Origin: Enterococcus_D entomosocium
GTDB lineage: Bacteria; Bacillota; Bacilli; Lactobacillales; Enterococcaceae
DNA: 64,000 bases
Direction: 5' to 3' (one strand)
NCBI RefSeq assembly: GCF_030441895.1
Contig: NZ_JARJAS010000010.1
Every line of letters begins with the position of its first letter. Within the stretch, counting starts at the first letter, position 1. A program made the position numbers and the translations under genes. This document shows positions 52,356-60,913 of the stretch, piece by piece. The notes under the pieces are model-generated. The model did not search any database. It was not told the DNA's origin and was given only the letters and a program-made list of their open reading frames with translations.

Positions 52356-52976
52356 ATGGCGAAGAAGCAGCAGAGCGAATTGACTACAGCGGAAAAGAAA
52401 AAACAACAAAAGCGTGATTTGATTCTTGAAAGTGCCAAAGTCGTCTTTAGTAAGAAAGGCTTGATTGATGCGACAATGAAGGACATTATCGAAGAGTGCG
52501 GCATTAGTCGCGGCGGCATTTATTTGTACTTTCGTTCGGTGGATGAGATTTTTTTGGCAGTGTTAGAGCAGCGTTCCAAACGAAAATTTGATGATGTACG
52601 AGAGATGATCATGGAGCAAGTACCCTTTGAAACGATTTTAAACAAATATTTTTCCGACCATCGCAAGCGTCTACTCCACAGCATTTCTGACGGTATGCTG
52701 CGAGCCGTCTATGAGTATTACTATACGCATAAAACCGAAGCCTCCAGTTCACTGCAGCAAGCTCAACTCGCTGAGACGAAACGGACGATCCATGAGATTT
52801 TTCAAGTGGGCGTTCAGCAAGGTGTATTAAAAGATGAAAACTTGGCAGTGATCGCAGAAAACTATATGTTCGTGATTGAAGGATTAGGGATTTTGGCTCT
52901 GACCGGTCACATCACAGAACAGACCATTGATGACCAAATCGCCGTAATGAGACAACTACTCCCTTATCGTGAATAA
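52356..52976 (+). CDS. TetR-family transcriptional regulator
   Basis: 206 residues from ATG 52356, with AAAGGAG 7 bp upstream. A Lys/Gln-rich amino-terminal arm precedes the TetR helix-turn-helix (MKDIIEECGISRGGIYLYFRSVDEIF), then a helical ligand domain. It is divergent from the ECF S gene, and twin operators between them imply that it represses both. The inducer is probably the vitamin or metabolite that the S component carries. Confidence 0.9.
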   Translation: MAKKQQSELTTAEKKKQQKRDLILESAKVVFSKKGLIDATMKDIIEECGISRGGIYLYFRSVDEIFLAVLEQRSKRKFDDVREMIMEQVPFETILNKYFSDHRKRLLHSISDGMLRAVYEYYYTHKTEASSSLQQAQLAETKRTIHEIFQVGVQQGVLKDENLAVIAENYMFVIEGLGILALTGHITEQTIDDQIAVMRQLLPYRE

Positions 52977-52993
52977 CACAGACAAAAAAACTC

Positions 52994-53030
52994 GCTCTTT
53001 TCTAGAAAACACTAGGAAGGAGCTTTTTTC
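52994..53030 (+). terminator. terminator of the TetR gene
   Basis: GCTCTTTTCTAG pairs with CTAGGAAGGAGC (two G-U pairs), followed by T6. Confidence 0.82.
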
Positions 53031-53343
53031 GTCTGTTTATAACTTTGTGAATCAAGCATATTTTGCAGAAAATTAATGTAATAAAAGTGAAATCTACAAC
53101 ATTATTTATTTTTTCTTAAGAAAAAGGACTTTTTCTATGAAGTTTTCTTGAACAGTTGATACATAGGGATTCACTCGGCGTGTCGGTGGGATAGGAGTGG
53201 GGAACATGTAATAAAAAAACAGAGCTTATTTATGTAACTAAAATGTAAATCGCTTACGGATTGGGTTTGTTGCTGAACTATGGTAAAATGAAAATGGTCA
53301 AATAAATGAAAAAAAAGTTTTAAAATTGAATTTGGAGGATCAG
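53031..53343. promoter_or_regulatory. sagA-like upstream region with WalR box and promoter
   Basis: TGTAACTAAAATGTAAA (53233-53249) is an exact WalR (YycF) box: TGTWAH, 5 bp, TGTWAH. Eleven bp later come TTGGGT (53261-53266), 17 bp and TAAAAT (53284-53289). A near-match (TGTAAT, 5 bp, TGAAAT) lies at 53077-53093. WalRK controls cell-wall hydrolase genes, matching the gene downstream. Confidence 0.75.
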
Positions 53344-54834
53344 ATGAAGAAGAAAATCTTTGCAACAGTGTGTATGTGCGGCATTGTATTGTCATCATTC
53401 GGCGGACCTGTGACCGTTTTTGCTACGAATCACGATCAATTGATCGAACAAAAAAATAACGAAATTGATCAGTTGAGACAGCAACGTCAAAGCGTACAAG
53501 GGGAAATTGACGGATTGTCTGCAGAAATTGATTCGTTAAATCAAGAAGCAGCAATCATTTTAGCGCAGCAAAGTGATTTGTTGCAAGCGATCGAAGGATT
53601 GGATCAGGAAATCAGTCAGTTAGAAGAGCGCATTGCCAAACGCTCAGAAAACATTGAAAAGCAAGCCAGAGAAACACAAGTTAATGGAAAAGGCGACCAT
53701 TTTCTAACAGCGGTACTAGAGGCGGACTCTGTCAGTGATCTAGTCGGTCGTTTGCATGCGATGACGACGATCATTCGAGCGAATAATGAAGTGATCGAAC
53801 AGCAAAAAGCCGACCAACAAGCTGTTGAACAAAAGCGTGCGGAATCACAAGAAAAAGTGGCAGAATTGCAAGCAGCACAGAGCCATCTGGAAGCACAAAA
53901 AGGTGTTTTGGAAGCAAGCCAAGCAGAATTAAATGTCTTAGTTAGTAATTTAGCCTACGAAGAAGCAACGAAAGAAGAAGAAAAAGAACAGCTGCGTGCG
54001 GAAAAAGAAGCCTATGAAGCGGAGCAAGCGAGAATTCGTGAAGAAGCTGCCCGAGTAGCTGCTTTACAAGCCCAAGCGGAACAAGCGGCGCAACAGCAGG
54101 CAGAACAAGCTGCAGCGGAAGAAGCAGCCTTGAATGAAGCAGCTGTTCAAGTAGAGAGCACAGAACCTGACGTAGAAACAGAGAGCCCAGCGCCAGTGGA
54201 AGAGCCAGAAGCACCAGCAGAAACGCAACCAGAGGAAACGCAAGAAACTGAACCGGTTGAAACACCAGAGGTTCCAGAGGAAACACCAGTAGATACACCA
54301 GAAATTCATGAGCCAGAAACACCAGTGACACCTGCAGCACCGGAGACGCCAGAGGACAGTGCACCTGCAGTTCCTGCACCAACGCCAGCACCGACGCCAG
54401 TTACACCAACACCGGCGCCAACGCCTGCTCCGTCACCTGCACCGATCGTGACGCCGCCAGCACCTTCTGCACCAGCATCAACAAATGGTGCTGCAATCGT
54501 GGCAGAAGCCTATAAGCATATCGGAAAACCCTATGTGTGGGGTGCCAAAGGACCGGACAGCTTTGACTGTTCTGGGTTTACTCGCTATGTCTTTTTACAA
54601 GTAACAGGGAGAGATATTGGTGGATGGACGGTGCCACAAGAAACAGCCGGTACAGTGATTTCCGTTAGCCAAGCACAACCAGGAGATCTTTTATTCTGGG
54701 GTTCATCAGGTAGCACCTATCATGTAGCCATTGCTTTAGGTGGCGGACAATACATTCATGCACCACGCCCAGGACAAAATGTTTCTGTTGGCAGCACCGC
54801 TCATTTTACACCTAGCTTTGCAGTAAGAATGTAA
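53344..54834 (+). CDS. SagA-like secreted NlpC/P60 peptidoglycan hydrolase
   Basis: 496 residues from ATG 53344 (TTGGAGG upstream). Signal peptide cut after VFA near residue 28, a long coiled coil (~30-260) like PcsB/SagA, a Pro/Glu/Thr-rich linker (~275-385), then an NlpC/P60 domain (~390-496). The catalytic Cys409 is in FDCSGF and the His460 in YHVAIAL. Such enzymes cut peptide stems of peptidoglycan at the septum. In enterococci SagA is essential or important for daughter-cell separation. It is co-transcribed with the next hydrolase. Confidence 0.92.
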   Translation: MKKKIFATVCMCGIVLSSFGGPVTVFATNHDQLIEQKNNEIDQLRQQRQSVQGEIDGLSAEIDSLNQEAAIILAQQSDLLQAIEGLDQEISQLEERIAKRSENIEKQARETQVNGKGDHFLTAVLEADSVSDLVGRLHAMTTIIRANNEVIEQQKADQQAVEQKRAESQEKVAELQAAQSHLEAQKGVLEASQAELNVLVSNLAYEEATKEEEKEQLRAEKEAYEAEQARIREEAARVAALQAQAEQAAQQQAEQAAAEEAALNEAAVQVESTEPDVETESPAPVEEPEAPAETQPEETQETEPVETPEVPEETPVDTPEIHEPETPVTPAAPETPEDSAPAVPAPTPAPTPVTPTPAPTPAPSPAPIVTPPAPSAPASTNGAAIVAEAYKHIGKPYVWGAKGPDSFDCSGFTRYVFLQVTGRDIGGWTVPQETAGTVISVSQAQPGDLLFWGSSGSTYHVAIALGGGQYIHAPRPGQNVSVGSTAHFTPSFAVRM

Positions 54835-54867
54835 GAAGTAGCTAGCTGTAGTTTTAAGGAGAGACAA

Positions 54868-56742
54868 ATGGAAGAAAGAAAACAACTTCGTTATCGTGCG
54901 AAGAAACAAAAAAGAGGGCTTCTTTACCGTAAAAGTGCGGCGGCAACCGCTGCACTTGTTAGTACGGTGAATATTTTGCCGATGAATGTTTTAGCAGATA
55001 CACTCGAGTCAGCAGAAGCCCAAAATGGTGTTCAAGTAGTTGAAACAGCAGAGTCAACCCAAGACACATCGACGCATGATTCAGTGAGCATTGTAGAAGA
55101 TCAAGAAGTGAACGAGGGATCACCAGCAACTCAAGATAGTACCGATCCATCAGAAGCTGAAAGTGCGGATGGAGTAGACATCCAAGAGGTACCCGAAAAT
55201 GCACCAGCAGATGATGCTTCTGAACAGAATGAAGCAGAAACCGATAGTGATATTCCTGTTCTGTCAGAAGAAGAGCGGATCGCCATTGAAACGAAGGTCA
55301 TGCCCAACTACAATAATCCAATGGCACGTTCCAACAATCAGCAAGCATTTATTCAGCAAGTAGGACCAATGGCACAAGAAGTTGCCGGGGCAAATGACCT
55401 CTACGCTTCGGTCATGATTGCCCAAGCGATCTTAGAATCAGGTTGGGGGCAATCCACGCTGACCACTCTTGCAAATAATATGTTTGGTATCAAGGGATCT
55501 TACAATGGACAATTTGTAGAGATGCAAACCATGGAAGATGACGGGAATGGCAATCTCTATCCGATTATTGCTAGGTTTCGTAAATACCCCTCATTAAAAG
55601 AATCTTTTCAAGACAATGCACACGTTTTGAGAACTACCTCATTTTCGCCGGGTGTTTTCTTCTACCATGGGGCATGGAAGTCTAATACAAATTCTTATCG
55701 TGACGCGACTCAATGGCTGCAAGGACGTTATGCCACCGATACTTCTTATGCAAGTAAGCTAAACAACTTGATTGAAACGCACAATTTGACCCAGTACGAT
55801 ACATCAAGTGGTGGCGGTTCAAATGATAACAACAATAACAATTCTGAGCAGGCGATCAATAAGCAATTCAGAACAAATGCAGCACTCAATATCCGTTCGG
55901 ATGCTTCCACTAGCGCCTCGATCGTTGGTTCATTGGCTGCCAATGCAACATTTGAAGCAGTAGCGCAAAAAACTGGTACCAGTGTGAACGGCAATACGAC
56001 GTGGTATCGAATTCAAGGACGTGGCTGGGTAAGTGCTGCTCACGTGACGGAGATCTCATCGAATACGGGTGGGAATGATAACAACAATAATAATGGTAAC
56101 AACAACAATAACAACAATAACAACAATAACAACAATGCCGAACAAAGCATCAACAAAGAGTTCCGCACAACTGCTGCCTTGAACATCCGTTCAGATGCAT
56201 CGACTAGCGCTTCTGTTGTTGGCTCCTTGGCAAGTAATGCGACATTTCGAGCAGTCGCTCAAAAGACGGGAACGAGTGTCAACGGAAACAATGTGTGGTA
56301 TCGAATTCAAGGACGCGGCTGGGTGAGTGCTACGTACGTGACAGAAGTGAACGCTGGAAGTAATAGCTCTGAGCAAAGCATCAACAAAGAGTTTCGTACA
56401 ACCGCAACATTGAATATTCGCTCTGATGCGTCTACCAGTGCCAGAATTGTTGGTTCTTTGTTAAACAACTCTTCTTTTCGCGCGGTTGCGCAAAAGACCG
56501 GAACCAGTGTGAATGGCAACAACGTCTGGTATCGAATTGAAGGGCGTGGCTGGGTAAGTGCAGCGTATGTTCAAGAAACGAACACTTCCTCATCAAACAG
56601 CACCACCTATACCGTACGTTCGGGAGACACTCTATGGGGCATTTCGCAACGCTACAGTGTGACTGTGAATCAGTTGATGCAGTGGAATAATCTTTCTGGC
56701 TCATTGATTCTTGTAGGACAGCGTCTTGTAGTCCGTAGATAA
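54868..56742 (+). CDS. GH73 glucosaminidase with three SH3b repeats and LysM
   Basis: 624 residues: signal peptide, acidic low-complexity region (~50-130), GH73 domain (~150-305; catalytic Glu190 in LESGWGQS), then three ~70-residue SH3b repeats (about 330-398, 428-494, 504-570) sharing LNIRSDAST and VWYRI(Q/E)GRGWVSA, and a terminal LysM (~580-624, YTVRSGDTLWGIS). Asn-rich linkers (runs of AAC/AAT) join the repeats. It binds the wall through SH3b/LysM and cleaves glycan strands. The gene follows sagA-like by 33 bp with AAGGAGAG. Confidence 0.93.
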   Translation: MEERKQLRYRAKKQKRGLLYRKSAAATAALVSTVNILPMNVLADTLESAEAQNGVQVVETAESTQDTSTHDSVSIVEDQEVNEGSPATQDSTDPSEAESADGVDIQEVPENAPADDASEQNEAETDSDIPVLSEEERIAIETKVMPNYNNPMARSNNQQAFIQQVGPMAQEVAGANDLYASVMIAQAILESGWGQSTLTTLANNMFGIKGSYNGQFVEMQTMEDDGNGNLYPIIARFRKYPSLKESFQDNAHVLRTTSFSPGVFFYHGAWKSNTNSYRDATQWLQGRYATDTSYASKLNNLIETHNLTQYDTSSGGGSNDNNNNNSEQAINKQFRTNAALNIRSDASTSASIVGSLAANATFEAVAQKTGTSVNGNTTWYRIQGRGWVSAAHVTEISSNTGGNDNNNNNGNNNNNNNNNNNNNAEQSINKEFRTTAALNIRSDASTSASVVGSLASNATFRAVAQKTGTSVNGNNVWYRIQGRGWVSATYVTEVNAGSNSSEQSINKEFRTTATLNIRSDASTSARIVGSLLNNSSFRAVAQKTGTSVNGNNVWYRIEGRGWVSAAYVQETNTSSSNSTTYTVRSGDTLWGISQRYSVTVNQLMQWNNLSGSLILVGQRLVVRR

Positions 56743-56748
56743 AATGAA

Positions 56749-56803
56749 AAAACATCTGGAACCATTTTTGCGGCTATTTGCCAAAATGGTTCCAGATGTT
56801 TTG
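56749..56803. terminator. strong terminator between the hydrolase and lipoprotein genes
   Basis: AAACATCTGGAACCATTTT pairs with AAAATGGTTCCAGATGTTT, 19 bp, with T or A runs at both sides. Confidence 0.93.
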
Positions 56804-56804
56804 T

Positions 56805-57428
56805 TTATTCTTCTTTGAAGCTGTTCATGATCGCTGTTAGCTCGTCTTTTGAAGAGTCGTATAAGCTTTCTAACGTCCAACCATACAACTGAACATAATT
56901 ATTGTCGGTTTCAAGTACATAATAAATATAGTGGATATTTAGCCCTTCAACTGTCGCTGGGAAATCAACGAAATAGGCCTTCGTGTCAGGAATTGGTAAA
57001 AAGGTGGCGGTCGTATCGAAGCTTGTTGCCAAATTTTCTTGAACCAATCCGAGATACGTTTCTAAATCGGCAAAATCTTGTTTCGATTCAACGACTGCAG
57101 CTAAGTATTTCGTTTCTAACGCATCTGACAACATGAAATCATTGTCAGGATTCAATGAAGTGAAATCGGGTACCTCTTGCCAATTACTAGGCAAATCGAT
57201 GGTATAGTTTGTTCCACTCACGCCTGTGATGGTTTGTTCCGAACTCGGTAAAGACGCTTCGCTGGAAGAGCCCGTCGATTCTTGCGCGACTTCTGTTGAC
57301 GAAGTCATAGATAAGCTTGTAGCGCTTGCATTTTCCGTGCTTTCTGAAGCTGGTTTCTCCTCTTTTGGCGTACAGCCAGCAAAAAGAAGTGTGAACCCCA
57401 ATAAACTAAAAACAACACTTTTTCTCAT
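56805..57428 (-). CDS. Ser/Thr-rich secreted lipoprotein
   Basis: 207 residues. Lipobox LFAGC (Cys19), Ser/Thr/Glu linker to about residue 65, then a ~140-residue beta-alpha domain starting YTIDLPSNWQEVPDF, reminiscent of PsbP-like lipoproteins. It has the same design as the lipoprotein at 19468-20127 but no obvious sequence repeat between them. Start by ATG 57428; a GTG at 57437 is also possible. Confidence 0.7.
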   Translation of the reverse strand: MRKSVVFSLLGFTLLFAGCTPKEEKPASESTENASATSLSMTSSTEVAQESTGSSSEASLPSSEQTITGVSGTNYTIDLPSNWQEVPDFTSLNPDNDFMLSDALETKYLAAVVESKQDFADLETYLGLVQENLATSFDTTATFLPIPDTKAYFVDFPATVEGLNIHYIYYVLETDNNYVQLYGWTLESLYDSSKDELTAIMNSFKEE

Positions 57429-57917
57429 TATTCTCACGTTCCCCTTTGTTTTCTATTTTCAAATAACCAACATTATTTAGTTAATCGTATAATAGGAAAG
57501 GAAATAACGCAATAAAATATTCTCAGTTACTGCATGAAAAGAAAAAAATAAAGGATTGTTAAATAATAAATTTAAAAAAATGAAGCCGAAATAACTGACT
57601 GTTACCGCTTATTTTCACTTTTTTCTTAGATTGATGCAAAAGTTGATTATAAATACGGGGCGACTTTTGCTATGCTTTAGAAAAGAAAGGAAGCATTAAA
57701 AGAATAGTGAAGTTAAAAATTGTGTCGGTTATATCTATAAAATAATAGTGTGTTTTTTATTTATCTATTTGTTTTGAATAATTGTCAGAATTTTGTTGCG
57801 AAATACTATGGCTTCTTTCGATACAAAAAGTAGGGCGACATCAGCGACAGCCGGATAGAGAAAGATAGCTCAAAGCGGCGAGGAATAGAAGAAACATAAG
57901 ATCTACGTTTAAAAATA
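57429..57917. other. AT-rich intergenic region, no gene
   Basis: About 490 bp with no ribosome-binding-site-supported frame. A TTTTGCTATGCTTTAGA element near 57665-57680 resembles the -10 region before the CDF gene (GTGCTATGCTTTAGAT at about 45167-45182) and could be the promoter of the next gene. Confidence 0.35.
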
Positions 57918-57938
57918 ATGGAACTAGGGGGAAGGAAA

Positions 57939-58295
57939 TTGTTTTATCAATCAGTAAATGAGTATCTAGTAAAAATGAGAGAAGGATTATCTGCTGAAAC
58001 CATTAAAGGTGAAATGCCATCAGTCTATGCGTACTGGTTAGCACAGGAAGCAGAATTGAAAAAAATATTGAAAAACAAAGACATGGCTTTTTGGATGGAT
58101 ATCCAAAGAGTTCTCTTGATCGATGCAAAATTAGTATTACTTCGCAGTTATATCAATGACTACGATTTTCACGGATTTTCCGAAGATGAGATCATTGCAA
58201 ATGTGGAACAAGATCATTTTACCTTTAACAAAGAACTGTGTGGCTATAGTTTGAAAGAACAAGTGCACCCATCAATTATTTTTGGTGATCAATAA
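57939..58295 (+). CDS. hypothetical protein (118 aa), start uncertain
   Basis: The likely start is TTG 57939, with AGGGGGAAGG just upstream; an ATG at 57918 would make the protein 125 residues but lacks a site. The sequence is soluble and helical with acidic tail; not recognised. A single conserved-looking block SAETIKGEMPSVYAYWLAQEAELKK is present. It lies upstream of a membrane protein of the CmpB/ABC-type-IV family. Confidence 0.6.
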   Translation: MFYQSVNEYLVKMREGLSAETIKGEMPSVYAYWLAQEAELKKILKNKDMAFWMDIQRVLLIDAKLVLLRSYINDYDFHGFSEDEIIANVEQDHFTFNKELCGYSLKEQVHPSIIFGDQ

Positions 58296-58433
58296 GCAAC
58301 GAAAAAAGAACGTTCAAACAGGGAATAAGCTACTGCACTGATTCAAAATAAGACTGATTGATTTGTGGTATGATTGTGATGACAAGTACGATTGCACAGA
58401 TCATTGTGACAGTTTGAAAAGGAGCGGATAGGT

Positions 58434-59201
58434 ATGGTTCAGTTTGAACGGATCATTTTATTATTTTTCTTGTACTCATTTATCGGTTGGCTTTGGGAAA
58501 CCATTTATTGCTCACTAAAAGCCAAGCACTTTGTTTATCGGGGCTTCCTTGTTGGTCCCATCACACCCATCTACGGCTTTGGGATTCTTGGCGTTGTCTA
58601 TTTATTGCGGCCATTGCATGAGCAAGTGATTCCACTGTTCTTTGCGGCAGCGTTGTTGGTTACCGTGCTTGAATATGTGACAAGTTATTTACTTGAGCGT
58701 TTTTTTCATGCCTCATGGTGGGATTATAAAGAAGTCCCATTGAATATCAATGGACGGGTGGCATTGCCGATTTCTCTTTTTTGGGGCGTGTGCTGTGTGC
58801 TCATTGTTCGATTTGTTCATCCGCAAATGCTGGAGATTGTTCAAACATTGAGTGCTCGCGTAGGATTCTTATTGCCAGTTTTCTTATTAATGGTTCTCTC
58901 TTTTGATATGGGCTATACCCTAGCTAACTTGGTTGCCTTTCAGAAAGCGGTGCAACAGGTCAATCAAGCCTTTGAACAGCACAAAAAAGAATTGGCTGAA
59001 AATATTGAGCAATATAAAAACGATTGGCAAGGGCGCTTCGCAGCGTTTCCAGAAGAATGGCGCGTATTAAAACAGAATCTACCGAGATTGAATTTCCATC
59101 AAAGAAGACTCTTAAAAAACTTTCAAAAGTTAGAAATCAATCAGATAAAAAGCAGTCAGGAATTGTCTCGATTTATTGAAGCGATCCGTAAGAAAAAATA
59201 G
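58434..59201 (+). CDS. putative ABC-type-IV transporter membrane protein (CmpB/PF06541 family)
   Basis: 255 residues, five or six helices in the first ~170 residues, then a basic cytoplasmic coil. Family hallmark GFLVGPITPIYGFGILGV and the FFHASWWDYKEVPLNINGRVALP loop match PF06541 (putative ABC-transporter type IV). Function unknown. AAAGGAG precedes the ATG. The gene ends 205 bp before a cell-wall protein, near WalR-like boxes. Confidence 0.82.
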   Translation: MVQFERIILLFFLYSFIGWLWETIYCSLKAKHFVYRGFLVGPITPIYGFGILGVVYLLRPLHEQVIPLFFAAALLVTVLEYVTSYLLERFFHASWWDYKEVPLNINGRVALPISLFWGVCCVLIVRFVHPQMLEIVQTLSARVGFLLPVFLLMVLSFDMGYTLANLVAFQKAVQQVNQAFEQHKKELAENIEQYKNDWQGRFAAFPEEWRVLKQNLPRLNFHQRRLLKNFQKLEINQIKSSQELSRFIEAIRKKK

Positions 59202-59205
59202 GTTT

Positions 59206-59366
59206 GTTACGGTAAGGTTACAAAAAATAAACCCTTATCAATGCTGATTCTTCCCACTTCTGACTGATTTCAGTTGGAAAAGACGATTAAAACACCCACT
59301 TTTACGATAATTTGTAACAAATTGTAAAGGTCCTGCAATAAAATTCTTCTTAAGAATTTGTATAAT
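59206..59366 (+). promoter_or_regulatory. WalR-like boxes and promoter before the 3D-domain gene
   Basis: On the minus strand TGTAAC, 5 bp, CGTAAC (59206-59222 reverse) is a WalR box with one mismatch. TGTAAC, 4 bp, TGTAAA at 59313-59328 is a near match with spacing one short. TATAAT lies at 59361-59366. This suggests WalRK control like the sagA-like operon. Confidence 0.5.
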
Positions 59367-59406
59367 AGGATATGTTGGAAAACATAGTGAGAAGTGAGGG
59401 AATTTT

Positions 59407-60615
59407 TTGAAGGCAAAGAAACTACGAACAATCGTTGTCGCTGTCTTTGCGGCAGGAATCGTTTCTCCAATCTTTGCGCAGGCTGAGTCACTTGAATCAT
59501 TGCAAGAGCAAGAAAGTGCCGTCATGCAGCAAAGTCAGGAAATCAGTACGGAAGTACAGATTGCATTGACTGATGTGAATGCGAAATACAGTGAGGTAGA
59601 AGAGCTAAAAGCTCAAATCGCTGAAAATGAAGAATCATTAGCAACAACCAAAGCAGAAATCAAAACTGCACAAGAAACAATTGAAAAGCGTGAAGCAGTC
59701 GTTGCGGAACGTATGAAAGACATCCAAGTCAATGGCGGGGCTACCAGAGACTGGACGGTACTGTTAGAATCATCAAACATCCAAGATTTTATCAATCGTG
59801 CCTATGCGATGACGATGTTACAAAACTTGGAAAAAGAAAAGATCGATTCATTAACAGCTGAAAAAGAAAAGCTAGAAGCTTTAGAAGAAAAAGCACAGTC
59901 AACACAGCAATCATTGAAAGAAAATCAAACCGCATTAGAATCAGAAGCCAAAACACTGGATTCAAAAATTGCGAATCTACAAGCCCAATTGAAAGAAAAC
60001 GAATCAACCTTGGCACAAATCGCTTCAAGCAAAGAAGCTGAAACAGCTCGCTTAGCTGCTGAAAAAGCAGCAGAAGAACGAGCAGCCAAAGAAGCGGCAG
60101 AACAAGCAGCGAAAGAAAAAGCAGAAAAAGAAGCAGAAAAAGAAGCAGCCCAAGCTGCCGAACGTTCAAGCGCTTCTGAATCACAAGCGGCTGCTTCATC
60201 GAGCAGCAATACGACTGAAAGCAGCACCTCATCATCGAGCAGCTCTTCAAGCAGTAACAATAGCTCAAATAGCAGCTCAAGCAATACAAACAATAACAAT
60301 AACAATAGCAACAACAGCAATACAAGTAGTGGTCGGACATTGATGATGGAATCAACTGCCTACTCTTATAAAGAAGCTGGCTCCAGTTTCTTTACAGCAA
60401 GCGGTACAGACTTACGTAAAAATCCAATGGCAGTTGCCGTGGATCCAAGCGTGATTCCGTTAGGCACCTTAGTCAATGTTGAAGGCTATGGCGTAGCACT
60501 AGCGCTTGATACTGGTGGCGCGATCAAAGGAAATATCATTGATGTTCACTTTGATAACGTAGCACAATGTATCCAATGGGGACGTCGTCAAGTAAAAGTA
60601 ACGATTCTTGATTAA
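59407..60615 (+). CDS. secreted coiled-coil protein with 3D domain (lytic-transglycosylase-like)
   Basis: 402 residues with TTG start at 59407 (GTGAGGG upstream). Signal peptide cut after AQA (~29), a long coiled coil (~30-250), a Ser/Asn-rich linker (~255-312) and a carboxy-terminal 3D domain (~313-402) with DPSVIPLGT, DTGGAIKG and DVHFD, the three conserved Asp motifs. 3D domains are related to MltA and likely cleave peptidoglycan glycans. It mirrors the sagA-like protein architecture: same amino-terminal coil, different catalytic end. Confidence 0.9.
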   Translation: MKAKKLRTIVVAVFAAGIVSPIFAQAESLESLQEQESAVMQQSQEISTEVQIALTDVNAKYSEVEELKAQIAENEESLATTKAEIKTAQETIEKREAVVAERMKDIQVNGGATRDWTVLLESSNIQDFINRAYAMTMLQNLEKEKIDSLTAEKEKLEALEEKAQSTQQSLKENQTALESEAKTLDSKIANLQAQLKENESTLAQIASSKEAETARLAAEKAAEERAAKEAAEQAAKEKAEKEAEKEAAQAAERSSASESQAAASSSSNTTESSTSSSSSSSSSNNSSNSSSSNTNNNNNNSNNSNTSSGRTLMMESTAYSYKEAGSSFFTASGTDLRKNPMAVAVDPSVIPLGTLVNVEGYGVALALDTGGAIKGNIIDVHFDNVAQCIQWGRRQVKVTILD

Positions 60616-60628
60616 TCAATCAACTAGC

Positions 60629-60668
60629 AAGAAGCAGCTCACTGAATGAAGTGGCTGCTTCTTTTTTT
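60629..60668 (+). terminator. terminator of the 3D-domain gene
   Basis: AGAAGCAGCTCAC pairs with GTGGCTGCTTCT, followed by T7. Confidence 0.92.
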
Positions 60669-60695
60669 GCTTTTAATAGAATAAGGCATAAGTAG

Positions 60696-60745
60696 AGAGC
60701 GTATCGCTGTGTCAGTGCCGACCCTAACGGATACGCTCTGTTTTG
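60696..60745 (+). terminator. second, orphan hairpin-terminator
   Basis: AGAGCGTATC (60696-60705) pairs perfectly with GATACGCTCT (60730-60739), followed by GTTTTG. It is not needed by a known gene and may be a back-up terminator or a small RNA end. Confidence 0.6.
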
Positions 60746-60847
60746 ATTTAAATTGCCCATAAGTCCTTACAATCGTTCTCTCAGTTATTTATTTTGTGGT
60801 GATCTAATCATACTAGAGAACGATATATTTTTAATACCTAAAATGAA

Positions 60848-60888
60848 AATGGGGCTGAAGAATCAGTTATGATTCCTCAGTCCCATAA
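60848..60888 (-). terminator. terminator of the Mga-family gene
   Basis: GGGGCTGAAGAATCA (60851-60865) pairs with TGATTCCTCAGTCCC (60870-60884). Reading leftward it is followed by ATTTTCATTTT. Confidence 0.85.
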
Positions 60889-60913
60889 ATTAAAGAGCCA
60901 AGATTTTCATTTA

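Noticed and set aside
54000..54460. Long Leu-rich reverse-strand frames opposite sagA-like and 3D-domain genes
   Set aside because: They are antisense shadows of Glu/Ala/Gln-rich coiled coils; no start sites or membrane-protein logic.
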